A stretch of 64,000 nt of DNA from Notospermus geniculatus (Eukaryota > Nemertea > Pilidiophora > Heteronemertea > Lineidae), in assembly GCA_002633025.1 (NCBI GenBank), contig NMRB01001095.1:41079-105078 (forward strand), read 5' to 3'. Within the stretch, counting starts at the first letter, position 1; every line of letters begins with the position of its first letter. Of the stretch, positions 23,001 through 35,700 are shown in pieces. Under the pieces are notes generated by a model, which was not told the DNA's origin, did no database searches, and saw only the letters and a list, made by a program, of their open reading frames with translations. The translations under genes and the position numbers were made by a program.

Positions 23001-26000
23001 CTGTGATAGAATTCGAGTGTTTGGATGCCATTTCATAGAAACGTGCAAATGTGTTTTGATTGCAAAACATCGCAAACATCGCTGACTGTGATACATGGAT
23101 CTGTGATTTTAAGAATTGACAAAAATCAAAAATACTCACTGCACTCAGTTACCAATCTCGGAAAATCAAGTAGCTAAACTAGGAAAATCACAATGCTGAA
23201 CTAGGAAAATCACGATACTGAATAGGAAAATCAAGTAGCTGAACTAGCAAAATCTTGATACTGAATTGGGAAATTCAAGATGCTGAACTAGGAAAAATCA
23301 AGATGCTGAACTAGGAAAATCACGATACTGAACTAGGAAAATCAAGATGCTGAACTAGGAAAATCAAGAAACCAAAATGCTGATAGGAAAATCAAATAGC
23401 TGAACTAGGATAAGAAAAGCAAGTAACCAAGCAGCTGAACTCGGAATATCAAGGCAAAGAACTATGAAAACTACCTGTACAACTATTTCCCTGAATTAGT
23501 AGCAAAAACATGTTATGCTTTAGAACACCGAACGGTGTGCAAAGCATGGTGCCCCAGGGGGATGTAATCCACGGGGCTGAGGGTGGGGTATCCAATCTAC
23601 CACAGAGGATCGTCACGTCATCAAAAAGCACACGGAGTACTCTACGCAAGACAATGGAAATGAACGTTGTCACATGGGTAGGTTAAGATGAGTATGAGTG
23701 AGCATTGCTTTTTGCAATTTGTTTTTTGTGTTGTGCAAACCACACCCTGACCCTGGGAACAATCAGTCTTCTTGTTGAGACGCCAAAGTTTGGTATATAA
23801 AGAGCCATGCACTGACGAGACGAAATATGTCAAGTCTATACCCATGGTTGAAAGGGTTAATAACAAATTAGTTCTTCTGTCTAGCTGCCATAAATGGCAC
23901 AGCAGGCAGCACTTCCACGAACACATGCAAAAATTGATCGTAACCTGTCACTATTTAGAGTACACTAACCGGCCACTCGCCGTCCGGTGTAATGATTGGA
24001 AATCAATCAGCCAATCAGAATGATGCAAGAGGATTCAATTGAGGTGGTTTATTGAGTGAGGGCACACACGATTGATCTACTCAAGTCATTTTATGCGGCT
24101 AATGACATTTTGAAATTATATATACCGTACCCAGTCTTGGGCGTCAATTTGATAGTATGTTTTTAATTGTATACAGGCCTAATGGAATTCCATTAGGTCT
24201 CAGGACAGATGTAGCAGGGTACAAGAGATAGGGTAGGGAATACATGTATTTGCCAGTTGCTGTGTACTATTTTGAGACCCTGCTTCAGGTAGAGGGAGTT
24301 TGAACCTGAAGATATGCAGGAATATGGTCATGTTTTGCCGGCCAGAGGACAAGTCCCTTCCAAGAGACCCAATTAGAAAACTTCGAACAGAAATGGCAAA
24401 TCACAAATGAAATTCCTGCAGCCATAATTTGGTGTCAACAAATTTGTGCCGGCACTCTTTGATTACTTTGTTGCAAATACTGCAGAAACACAAATTGATA
24501 GATCATACCTCAAAATATCGTAAATCAAATAAAATTCCAGGGGATGGAATAATTGTAACCATGGTGACTACAACTCCCATATCCTGTTCCCAATCAATAA
24601 AGTACATCATAGGAGTTCAGCAAATAACAATAATACTTGAAAGATCTCCATAGAAACGTGATAAATAAGGTCGTAGCTCATTGCTGGGTGCAAGGCACCA
24701 ATTGTCATGACAGCCTGGGTGAGAGATGGTTTTTTGTATTACGTGAGTAAGGTGGTGACCCACGGGCGAAGTGTCGCCCCGCGGACGGACGAAGGATGGG
24801 AGGTGCGGGAACTGCAGGATGTTGTTCAGGTAATTATCTAGTAATGGCATGTTATAGATTTGTTTTAGCAGGATTTAAGTGCTTGGGAAACTGAAGGTGT
24901 GTATTACTGGAATAGACACAGTTGAGTACTGACAGATCATACAGGTAGCAAGAACGCTGTCAGAGTGGTGCAGTGCTAATATCGGTGCCTGTCACCTCTG
25001 ACGCTCCAGATTCAATCCCAAGTTGGATTCAGTCTTCTTGTGATAGAGAGTGCAACATTCTTTGACAGCACAGGTTTTTTCCGGGTACTCCTGTTTCCTC
25101 CTGCTGTACATTTTTTACCCAATATTATTGTCTGTAGAACCAATAATGCTGTATTTACCACTCAACATTTTTTTAGCAAGAAGGGTGTGTCGTACTTATT
25201 CTTCAGATAGGCCCACTGGCCACTATCAGACATGTCAGAGGGTGCACACTCACAAAAAGGTCACAGAATTTCAATTAAGCAAATGTTACATTTCATCACG
25301 GTCTCAACAGAAACAAAACTGATGTGTCTCCAACATCCTACAAGTAATTTCAGAGCTACTTCACCCCAAAAAATTGATCAACCCACTTGCATGCAAGTAT
25401 TGGAGGCAGCCATTTTTTGCACGCTACCAGTCGGCAATCAGCCATAAAAAGATTTGAGTGATTAATGAATGCAACGTTTAGCGAGATAACTGGGGAAATT
25501 AAAGAAAGCTACGAATGGAAGATGGATAAAGCACTGGCTGGGGAATAGTGTGATGATTAGACTCAGACAAATTAGATCTTGAGAACAAAGCTAACAAAGA
25601 AGCCTGAAGGAGTCGCTGAACTTGATAATTCAGCCCTTAACTTGGTACTGGTATTTGAGAATCCTTAGGCAAGATGGGCCCTCTTTTGTCACAGTGTTGA
25701 GATAGAACCAAAGCATTTGGGATCCCACTCACCCAATTGCCATTGGCTTCCTTCACCTCTGTGGCTAAGAATGTGTAAATCTGGCTAAACTTATATCAAA
25801 TGAAATGCACTATAAATTTGGCAACCTGAAATGTTATTTGGCTACATGTAATGTTTTGGGTGTAACTTGAGGAGAAGGGCTTGCCCCTCCCTGTATTAAT
25901 TGTTACAAACCTTCCACAAGATATATCTGAATGCTGCATTGACCTCTGGTTCATACTTGATCAGGAGGTATGGCTGAAAAAGGCAGAATAAACAATCATG

Positions 26001-26723
26001 ATGAGGATGAGGAGGAGGACAGTTTTCTGCCAGCTGACATTTCCGATTTTGTCACTTCTAAATTGTTTAATAATTTGTTTAGTGCTTTGGCACAATGTTG
26101 TGGTGAAATGGACAATAATAGAAGTGTCACGTAATTACTCTGTATCATTATTGCACTATTGATTCATTAGCAATAGATCAGCAGAGAACAGCATAGGTAG
26201 GCCAACATGTACCTAACCTATAGGCCTACTAGGCCTACTCCTGAACCAAATACTCACTTTGAAATACTTGAAGACATTACGCAACTGGGCAAGGAAAATA
26301 TTGTGTACTTCATGGTCAAGTTCAGAAGCATCTAACTGGAGTGAAAAACAAAAGGAATTCTTCGTCACGGCATGATGGGTGGGAGATACCAACACCATAC
26401 ATGTAACATGTGTGCAATCATGGCCTAGTAGCTACACTCACATCACGCCCCCCCCCCTCGCACGCACAGGCTTAGGCAAATCATGAAATGAATGCATAGA
26501 ATAGAAAATGCATGGAATGAATGCAAGAAATCTGAAAACAGAGCAGAGCCTGACGAGTTTACAAATTACCCGTCTCACGGCACTTACAAAGTAACACTTG
26601 GTGGTCTGTATATTGATTACTACGAACAAATAAAACAGTGTATTTCACGATGACATTCCTTTAAACGGAGAAAATCGACTTTACCTGAGAGATCCGCAGA
26701 GCCTCTGAAGATTTGTCAGCCAT
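13914..26723 (-). CDS. PEX2: PEX2, peroxisomal RING E3 ubiquitin ligase subunit (full gene, 8 coding exons)
   Basis: Peroxin 2 sits in the peroxisomal membrane and, with PEX10 and PEX12, forms the ligase complex that ubiquitinates the import receptor PEX5 for recycling. Coding exons on the minus strand are 26723-26685, 26335-26258, 25973-25911, 15767-15561, 15450-15298, 14996-14949, 14682-14488 and 14099-13914. All junctions are GT-AG and phase 0, giving 322 residues, close to the usual length of about 305. The N-terminus reads MADKSSEALRISQLDA, matching the RISQLDA start region of animal PEX2. Later blocks are EPEVNAAF, ATVGQQILGVKYK, GRYQLLIERILGI and RELLWHGF. The C-terminal RING has C236, C239, C251, H253, C256, C259, C272 and C275 with canonical C3HC4 spacing. 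Intron 3 is 10 kb and contains the first two rootletin exons on the other strand. Confidence 0.92.
14488..14682 (-). CDS. PEX2: PEX2 exon 7 (last membrane segment and first part of RING)
   Basis: Reads EFLFFILPLVNF (membrane segment) and then ECAICGEWPTNPHQIGCSH followed by VFCYYC, the first six zinc ligands. The donor is ACA|GTAAGT. 65 codons, phase 0 at both ends. Confidence 0.9.
14949..14996 (-). CDS. PEX2: PEX2 exon 6 (micro-exon)
   Basis: A 48-bp exon reading VGFDYVSRELLWHGFA, bounded by TTTTCAG and GTAAGT. RELLWHGF is a highly conserved PEX2 block, which makes this very short exon secure. Confidence 0.9.
15298..15450 (-). CDS. PEX2: PEX2 exon 5
   Basis: 51 codons from IAKFLPYAKEGW to TQYVRQ, containing the conserved GRYQLLIERILGI segment. 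Donor CAG|GTTGGT, acceptor TCTTTCAG. Confidence 0.9.
15561..15767 (-). CDS. PEX2: PEX2 exon 4
   Basis: 69 codons from YSINALEATVGQQ to GLPFASV, including ATVGQQILGVKYK and VVGGNWLNER. Acceptor TCTTTTCAG, donor GTG|GTAAGT. It follows a 10-kb intron. Confidence 0.9.
17279..17407 (+). CDS. CROCC: Rootletin exon 1 with start codon
   Basis: ATG in a strong context (GGCGATGG) opens 43 codons, MDEQERTETPQEYPEDV onward, acidic and ending TPTVETPEE at the donor GAG|GTAGGC, phase 0. Without splicing the frame stops 48 bp later. It lies on the strand opposite PEX2, inside its intron 3. Assignment to rootletin rests on compatible phase with exon 2 and the lack of any other first exon, so it is less certain than later exons. 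A possible acceptor GGGCAG at 17260 would allow a 5' untranslated exon further upstream. Confidence 0.65.
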
Positions 26724-29700
26724 GCCACTTACATTGCCGTGCAGCTATAAAACGCGCTTTCTGATTGGTCGACTTGGGTTTCTTTCTAAAAATAGATCAT
26801 AAGGAGCGCTTCAACAGTAAAAATATATCATGTGGATTTATGATTTGTTTTTCAGTTAATAATAGGCTGGCGTGGGTTTCACACGAATTTGATCCCCTTT
26901 AGAATATGCTTAGATCACACGAACACCTGTTTGATAGCAAGAGTAATTCAATTCAGTTGTAATCAGTTCTGAAACGTCAGGAAGAAATGTGGGGATTCCC
27001 AGATTTCTCATCAGACCAATCATAATGGGCGTAGGAAAAGGTCAAATTAGGTCACCTGCAGTAGTAAACAAACGCACGTGCTTTTATCTTCACGAGATGT
27101 GTACAGGCTTGTTCAGAATACCTAAGCCTATAATAAATTATGCGTAAATCGGGCCTTAGCTACAATGCTCTAGAAATAGACTTAAGGTAAGGAACTGACA
27201 AGTTTATGATTTAGAATTCTTTTTTATCAAACTCCACTTTTGTGAATTGCTCAGGACCAGGTGAGGAGTAAGGAACAACACACTAAAGAGTGGCTTTGCC
27301 AACTTAGTGACTGCTCTGTTTTTTTTGTTTTGTTTAAGTGGTGATCGACATGATCTACCGGTATGTCAACCTGTCCTAACAACACAATAGAATGTTTCTA
27401 CATAAGTCATACCATATGCATGTCGTTGTATACAGTTACAAAACCTAGGCCTTAGGCTCAGTAGGTCCATCAGATCCGAACCAAGTTCTGTTCTTGTGTC
27501 CTGTTAGATCCCTAGAATACAAACTACAGGGTGTATAAGTCAAATCACTGTCAGAGGCATAGGAAGTGTACCTATCCCCTGTGCACAGTCCTTAGTGAAA
27601 TTTTAATAACCTTTCAAGTTTTCTGCTCTGATCATAAGTAAAGGCATGGTATGACCTCATGAAAAATTAGGTGAGTGATATGAATTTTAGTATAGCCTTG
27701 GTCTGTTCAATCTGATGATCAATTTATAGCAGGCCAATGTGAGTGGTGTGAATTGATAGAAACCACTGCCTATCATAACCATTAACAGTTGATGTGAAGG
27801 AATCTTGTCTACTCATCGACTGTGCCTACGTATTAACCATGTTAACACTGTCCATCACCAGTGATTCCCAAGAAATTCAATTTTCTTTGGTATTTTATAT
27901 TTATAACAGTGAAACTCCCATATTATTGCACTGAAACCTGAGAGTTGAAATGTCATAAAATGTCACCAATAAATGAAAGGGTTAAGACTATTTCATTAAC
28001 TCTCTATTCTAAGTGAAAACAGGAAACCAGTGATTGCCGTTATTAAATCTCCAATATCCAACTCCGCCTGCAATCTGCCAAACAGTAGAATAGACAATAC
28101 CCAGAAACCACTAACATTATACACATAAAATGACTATGACAGTCTTGCCTCAATCATGCTGTGCAATGACTTTACTCACAATTCATCTGGCAGTGGGAAA
28201 TACATTAGAAAGGAGATATCATAATAAAAATGCATTAGAGCAGACAAGAATGAGATAGGTGTATGAATTGACCGCAGTCAGTGACAGCGAACACGACAGA
28301 TTGAATTGAATGGGAAATGTGGCCACTCTCCAGAGGAGAAGTCTGGGTCGTAAGTCAGTATTCTATGACATCACTAAGTGATGACTGAACTTAGTTCTGA
28401 AGAATGCAATTTTTTATTCAGTTTGATACAAAGTAGTTATATCTCTCGATATAGTACTTATGTTCCACGGCTGATTGAGCAAACAGGACAGTGAACAGTT
28501 CAGTGAATGGGTAGGACTAGTACTCTTCTGGATATAAATCTGTCTAGGTTTGTGTCTGGTTGAGGCCTAGAGCTGGTGCAGGATTATAGGTTCGTGGGGG
28601 ATTAAGAACCTGTCAAATTCATCAAGAGTGGATCTTAAGCCAGGTAAATGGAGTTTAGTATTGTATTATTTTTATCTTTTAAAATATGATAATCAATGTT
28701 TGGACATAGATGGGATAAAAATGCAAAATTTCATAATTTCTACAGGCCTTGTTGTTTGTTGAAAGGCTTCCTTGTCTGTGTATGAGGTTTTGAGCAAAAT
28801 ATCCATGCTATAATTCAGGGCAAACTCTCTCAATTCATGCACCTCTTAGGCCTACCAATATTCGAGTTCAGGTGAGTAAAGCCCTGTCATATGAGGTATT
28901 GAAAACTCCATTCTTTGGATTATATCCTGAGATTACTGTCTATTTCATTAGATTATCCTGTACTTGGTTCCTTCCATGTCCATTTTTGTTGCACTGAAAG
29001 ACTATAATGCATTAGCCTTTGATGTCTTGCTTGTTCATTATGACTATAACGCATTTTCAAAGCCTTTGATGTCTTATATAATCAATAACTGAGTATGATG
29101 CATACCAAAGTGTTTAGTGTCTTATGTAATCATTAAGTGCCTATGATACATCACCAATACTTTCAATTAGTACGTGTAATACATTACCAAAATTTTGATG
29201 CCTTGTCACTTGTGTAGTCATTAAGTGACAATGCATTATCAAAGCCTTAGATGCCTTATGTAATCTTTAAGTGAGTATAGTGCATTCAGAACCTTTGTTA
29301 TGTGTACCATCAAGAGTAAATAATCTTTATTTACTCTTGGTACCATGGATATGAGGTAAGTAGGACATACACTTAGTTGGACAACACAAAAATAGATGGA
29401 GGAACAATCGCCAATGGATTTGTTTTGGGGTGATTTAAATCAAAACTTACCAACACCATGGTACTGTTCAATTGAATCAGATTTGTGGGATGTGGCTTTG
29501 ATTTGGTACAGTGAAACCCCTCTAACCGACACCTTTGTCAGGGGGACACAGGTCTCTCCCATATTTGGCATTTCTATTCATTTTTCACCTCTGGAATTAG
29601 AAAACCTCTCAAGTACAGCCCTAATGTTATAAAATAGGGAGGTCGGGAGGGAGGTTCGACATATTTCACAGAGTTAGGGACTGAAGGATTTACTCCAGCT

Positions 29701-32700
29701 ACTCCTCAGTTATTTACTTCATCTACCCAAGTTTGCATTTACGACTTTGTGCAACATGTTACTAAAGTATACTACTGCAAGTTTGCGGATAACGTCTATT
29801 GATCCATCACTTATGGTGGAGGCTTGTGCCCCACCTTTTATCCACTTGATGGGACAACTAAGTGAATCATTCATGGAGGAACTCATGATATCCTGATAAC
29901 TGGAGAACTACATGAATGAATGATGACAGCTAAGTCAATACACGCACTGACAATGTACAGGTTGACACAAAATAAATGGTGACAACAGTTTACTCTGATG
30001 ACAGCAGACCCCTTTCATGTTGAATTCCTGCATAAGAGGTTTTACGACACATCCTGTATAACAGATGGGACATGCTAATCGTAGTTACACAAAATCAATT
30101 AATAATCATGTATTGATTCCCATTTAGTTTGGAATACCAGCAGTTATTGATATATCGGAATCCATAGCCTGAATCGGTTGCACAGTTTATAGTGAACACT
30201 CAACTATAAGGGACAAGTTGAATAACTAGGGGTAAGAACTAAATGAAGTTAGTTTCTCATGGCTGAATGAATTATTGACTTTAATGTATGTGGATCACCG
30301 CTATGCCAAATAGCAGCAGTCCAGTGAATGCATACTGCAGCCAGCAGTTCGGGTCGGGTTGGTCTCTGATCGCAAGACAGAATGGCCTATTGCGTGAGTA
30401 CCGGTGTTCTACAAACAACTCCTTTTTTTTTAAATTTGATTTAGTTTTGCATTTAATGCTGGCTCCTGGGTCAATAAGAAACATTGATTTTGTGAACATT
30501 TCTAAAGATTTGATCCACTTTGTTGAATGATTTAGGAATCACATGGAGTTTTACTATCTCTGGGATTCATTTTGGCTTGGGATTATCCACGAACGAAAAA
30601 TAAAGTTCTAGGAGGACATTGTGGAGGTAAATTGGGTTGGTTTCTGCCATGCAAAGTGTGGGTGTGGCAGGGAAAGAAAGCCAGTAGTGGTAGCAATATA
30701 GACATTTCCACCAGGCACATTAGCCAGGCATTTGAGGCATTTCACTTCAGGCATTCTAGCCCTTGGAATTGAATTATGCTTATCATTAGGCCTAATTGAG
30801 AAATGATGGGACTCTTGGTCTGGGCCTTGTTTGATTAAATTCCATTAGAGTTGACTTCCTGCAATACGCTTACATCAAATATTTAAACCCTAAATGAATT
30901 AGTTCTGTGTACAGTGAACTAACAGAGCACCCAAATACCAAAACTCCTCTAAATATTGGTGAGCTATAAGTCCACAATGAAATCGAGCTTTATTCAATCT
31001 TCAAGGTGCCTCTGAATAGTTTGAAATGAACTTAGGGCCTAAGTAATTGTTTGTTCCGATTAGGTCTTAATATAAAGTGATTTTTTGCTTAGGTACTTGG
31101 CTGATATTTAGCTGAGAATGGGTCACATTTCCAAGCACACCAATTAGACAGAAAAAATCATCTCAACCAGCAAAATGGTGCTGTCAGAATGGCATAGTGC
31201 AAACTTTATTAAAGTTAAATTAACCTCTGTCACCTCTGAGCCTGTGGTTCAATTTCATGATTTATGGGATGCCCAATGCTGGGACTGAGGACCCCATCAC
31301 CCAGTTACAATATGGCCAATTTCACAATCTTTATTGGATGTCTGCTGCTGGGACTTAGGACCCCACCCAAAAGCAATATGATATACAGGCCTATTGACTA
31401 CCGGTATATCGATTGTGAAGGTGAACTTCACAAACACACATGATTGGCATATGTATGACTAGAATGAGATCGTATTTCAATTCTGGGTGATGACCGCTAT
31501 CTGCACTTCTCCAATAAAGGTGAACTTGGATAAATCCAGCCAGTAAGACATCATGGGAGATTTGTCCCAGGGCTGTTTTTATTCTGGAATAAATTAGCAT
31601 TAGATATCAATTCTCAATTCAAAATGAGCTGTGAACAAGGCATTAAACTTTAGAAATACAATGATTTACATAATACTGGTATTAAAAAATATATGCATAT
31701 AAATTTTTCCCACAGGTCTGTGAGGTACCTACAAAAAGGCAAAAATTTAAAAAGCGATTGTAAATTTGTTATGAAAGATAAGCATCCAAAGACTCAAGGC
31801 GGCTACATGGTGAAAGGCGAGCTTATCTATTTTTGATGGTGCCAATTAGTGATTTTTTGGGGAAACTCTCCATTTTTGTAGTTCACCTCTATGTGTCAGC
31901 AGGATAACATAGCTACAGGTAAATACATGAAGATCTTTGCATTTTCTATCTCAGAAACTGAACCCAGTGTCATGGAGGGATGAATGCAACATTGTATCCC
32001 CTTAGTTCAGCCCATTTAACTTTCTGATCAACAGAAGGCTATCTGCCAGCAAGAAACAAATTAACTAATGAAATTTAACCATTGGCAAGACATAATCAGC
32101 ACAGCATGCACTTGGTAATTCTGTTCAATTACAAATGAATAAAGCCCTTAGGTGTGAAAAACATGTTGGTATCTTAGCAACTCCGACGCCATCCGCAAGA
32201 GGCCGCTGTTGCTCTGGCCGCGACCTGATTCAGACGTGCTGAATGCTTTTGGGCACTTGTCACTGCCCATATTGGCCTTGTTTTCCGTTCATACCCGATT
32301 TTACTATTCTGGGAGCATTTTGGTCGTATGTTTTTAAGGATGGATGGTCATTTCTGCGGATGAGAGGCGCAGATAAGGTGGCAAACCGACGTATTCCCAA
32401 TCAGTTCGAGTATCAGGAAGTGATTGTTCAACAGTTGATTGACAGCCGACCTTAATTGGAAATTTGTGCCAGCTGTAACACTTTTTATTGGATTTCTAAA
32501 ACTACGTGTGTGCAGACTCAGTTTGGCCCTCAATTTCCTCTAAAGTGCCATAACGTACTTCTCATCATTTTCTGGTCCATAAAGTTCTGTTGCTGGGAAA
32601 TGGTTGTGTGAAACATCGGATCAATGTCAGACAGATTGGAAAGTGTTATTCAGGTGCATAACAATTCAATCCATTATTGTCTCAATGTGGGACGCCGGTT

Positions 32701-35700
32701 TAGCAGTTTTGTGTGCAGAATTTGATCAAAGTTTAATCATGATTCCAAATAATTTGTCCGATATTGATTGATGCTGATGAAACAGGAGGTGATGTATTTT
32801 CGAAAAATGCTGTAAAATCAAAAATAAGTTGTTGATTGCATTCATAATTTGATATTTTTCAGAGTCCAAAATTCTGTGACAGTCAGTCACCACACACAGT
32901 GACACACACACACACTACACTTCCCTGTGCTGTGCATCAGTGTCACTACCATGACTACAGTGTACACACACAATGACACGACACAACACACACGTCCCCA
33001 TGGTCCTGTCGTCGTAGGCTATGATAGTATGACAGTTCTGTAGGCCTACTGCATGCTGCTGGCTTCCAGGGCTTGCTTAGCATTAGCCACACACGACGAC
33101 ACAGTAGGGTAGTTTCGGGTAATATCACGGGTATAGTGACGACCTTCCCAGAAAACCTGCTCTGCAGGCATTCTGCGCCATGACACACATTCTCTCTTCC
33201 GGTTGGCGGATGAATGTCGATGAGAACTACTTTTTACACCAACTTCGGCTGAAAACGCGCTTATAATAAATAAATTATCGCTGATTAACAACCGTTTTTA
33301 AGAGTAGGGTAGTATCACGGAATTTCGGCTATCTTCGTGGGTTTGGTGTTTAATATCGCGGGAACTGACACTCATCGTTGATGCGGGAAATATCGCGGAT
33401 GAAGTCGGGCTGAATCACAGATTGTCGCCATACATCGCGGACCAAAGTGTGTACATGACGAAATGGAGAAAGTAGCTGAAATACAGCCCTGATATTGTTG
33501 GTGCACATGAGGGAGTCAACAAACAACAGAAAAAAATCAATAAGTTGCCAAGTAAATGCAGGCAAGATAGAAAAACAGGTCCACGATATTCGCCGATCTC
33601 ATCCACGATGTTAGCCGAGTCACCTCCACGATCTTTGCCGAATCATCTACGAAGAAAAACCGAGGCCGCAAATAAATTTCACGCCTGCTACGGCTCTGAG
33701 AAGGCTAATTATCGAAGGCAAAATATAAGATGAAGCATTGATATCAAGCTGGGATTTCTATTTCTATGGAATCCTGAGATTTCGGACTATAACCATGCAT
33801 GGTGTTTTAGTGTTTTCGACTGCTGAAATTAGAAGATTGAGCTGGATTGTACCGACCCCTCCAAATCGGGCTTTCCGAGGCCATGTGACAATGATTGATG
33901 TATGCAAATAGATATACGTCATCAAAATACGAGGACAGGAGACATACGTCGGTTTGTGGGCAGGCTCCCGAGAAAATGCAAGATATACGAATTCCGCGAT
34001 ATTAGCCGACCCGCGATAATACCCGAAACTACCCTAAATTAGGTGAAAATCATTGAAAATGATCACAAAATCAGCCAAAAATGATCTCTGTGGCTAAAAA
34101 AGGTCGGAAAAAGCTGAATTTGGCCAGCATCTTTCACATTTCCTATTATTAGTGAGTGTGGCTAATGGAAATTTGAGCCTAGCAGAAGCCTTAGGGCTTC
34201 ATCAACCTGATGAAGCTCTCAAGGGTCCCTTGCCGCCTTGGCTTGGGCCAATGCTGGAGTTTCAGCTACTTCTTTGCTGGAGATAAGGTTCCAGTGCGGG
34301 AGATTTACTATTTTTCCTACTATATCAGATATGAAAAAAAAATTATAGTGATCAGCAGGCAGCTCCCGACTCCACAAGATACAAAATGCCGATCCACTGC
34401 CCACCAGCCTCATCACTTCACTGTCATTCAAATCAACCTTCAAGGGATTCACTTATTTATATCCCCAGTGGCTAGATTCAAGTAGCGTCACCAATTCTGG
34501 AGAAGATCATGAATGAAAGGACCAGAATGACAAGTTGGGAATTAAACCACAGCCTTAGCAGTGGTGGTGGTGGTCATGGGATGGGGTGAATGATCTATGA
34601 TGGGTATCAAACACGCAGCCTCCACACTGTCACTGGTGTTGGTGATGGAGGGAGGGGAATGACAGTCAGGGAATTTAATGAACCCATACCTCAGCAGTGG
34701 TGGGGAGGGGGCACTGATATTTAAACTGTACCACTGTTCTGGCCATTGACTTGTTTCAGAGGATGGTTTCAGATGACATGAATGAAGCACAAGCAGAGTC
34801 ACTCAGACTACATGATCAGCATCATAGCTGTTTTTCAAGCACAAAGTAAACGATCATAATCACAGAATAAATGACTGAAAAATGAAACATTTTGATGTGG
34901 TATGAATTGGCAGTGAGGTAAATGGTTGAGCTGGTTTCACAGCAGATTCCTCCTCATGACATGTATGGCTGGTCACAACTGGCCAACATGGAAAGTGTTA
35001 TCACAGTTTTGTATCCATTTGTCATTCCGTGTTATCCTTCGATGAAATTCTATATCTTATAAATCAGTCACTTTCTGCCCAGTTTGTCAATCCATATCCT
35101 TCTTCCTAGCACATCCAAATTAAAACCAAGGAATCATTCCAAATTTGTCGAACTTTCTAATAAAAGTGATTGACATTCTCCCTGACTTCATTTGTGGTGT
35201 TACCCACATGGCTTTGTTTTGATACTATGCTCCTACAAAATGTATCTCCATCACCATGGCCACTTTGTTTACCTGGGCACACGTGGCTGCAGTGAGTCAG
35301 TATGCCTTATTGAATGAAAAAATCTGGAATTTTGCCACGTTCTTGTCCCACTTCTTATGGTATTTTTAGTCATGGTAAATTGTGAATGGCCTGTGTGAGA
35401 CAATTAGCTGAAAGTCCTTTGACGTAATTACATGTATAGCACTGGATATTTGGTTCATTCTCTAACTTACCTTTCCTCCACAAATGCCTTTCATTTCAAG
35501 GAGAGTTATTTGCATAATTATAATACATGTAGATGTCACTTTATTCCTTCAATCAAATGTCAGTTCAAAACCTCCCCATTTGGACACAACCCAGTATTTA
35601 GAGGTACTCAAGATTCTACTCTCCTGGGTCGATATTCATAAAATATTGTCAGGGTTAGTCAGGCCTAAAAAAAAAAATGTCTTGTTTCGGGTCATGTCAG

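Larger units (their letters stand above)
15768..25910. other. PEX2 intron 3 (minus strand), host of rootletin exons 1-2
   Basis: A 10.1-kb intron on the PEX2 strand. On the opposite strand it holds two rootletin coding exons (17279-17407, 24752-24829). It also carries an N gap (18574-18761), a 660-bp inverted repeat (18789-19447), a palindromic MITE (21271-21392), a 22-bp minisatellite (23150-23450) and tRNA-like sequences (20925-20998, 24953-25190). No other gene is supported. Confidence 0.7.

Noticed and set aside
29396-29632. Frame beginning MEEQSPMDLFWGD as a possible rootletin first exon
   Set aside because: Its second half is a dispersed repeat (GTGAAACCCCTCTAACCGACACC type, also near 58340 and 61570), and no donor in the right phase is present.
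32243-32455. Open frame ending ...EYQEVIVQQLIDSRP, resembling the VIQ segment before rootletin exon 3, with GC-rich sequence and a weak X-box-like GTATCTTAGCAAC upstream
   Set aside because: There is no usable phase-0 donor after VIVQQ, and the exon at 24752-24829 gives a better, properly spliced match (ELQDVVQ). Treated as coincidence.
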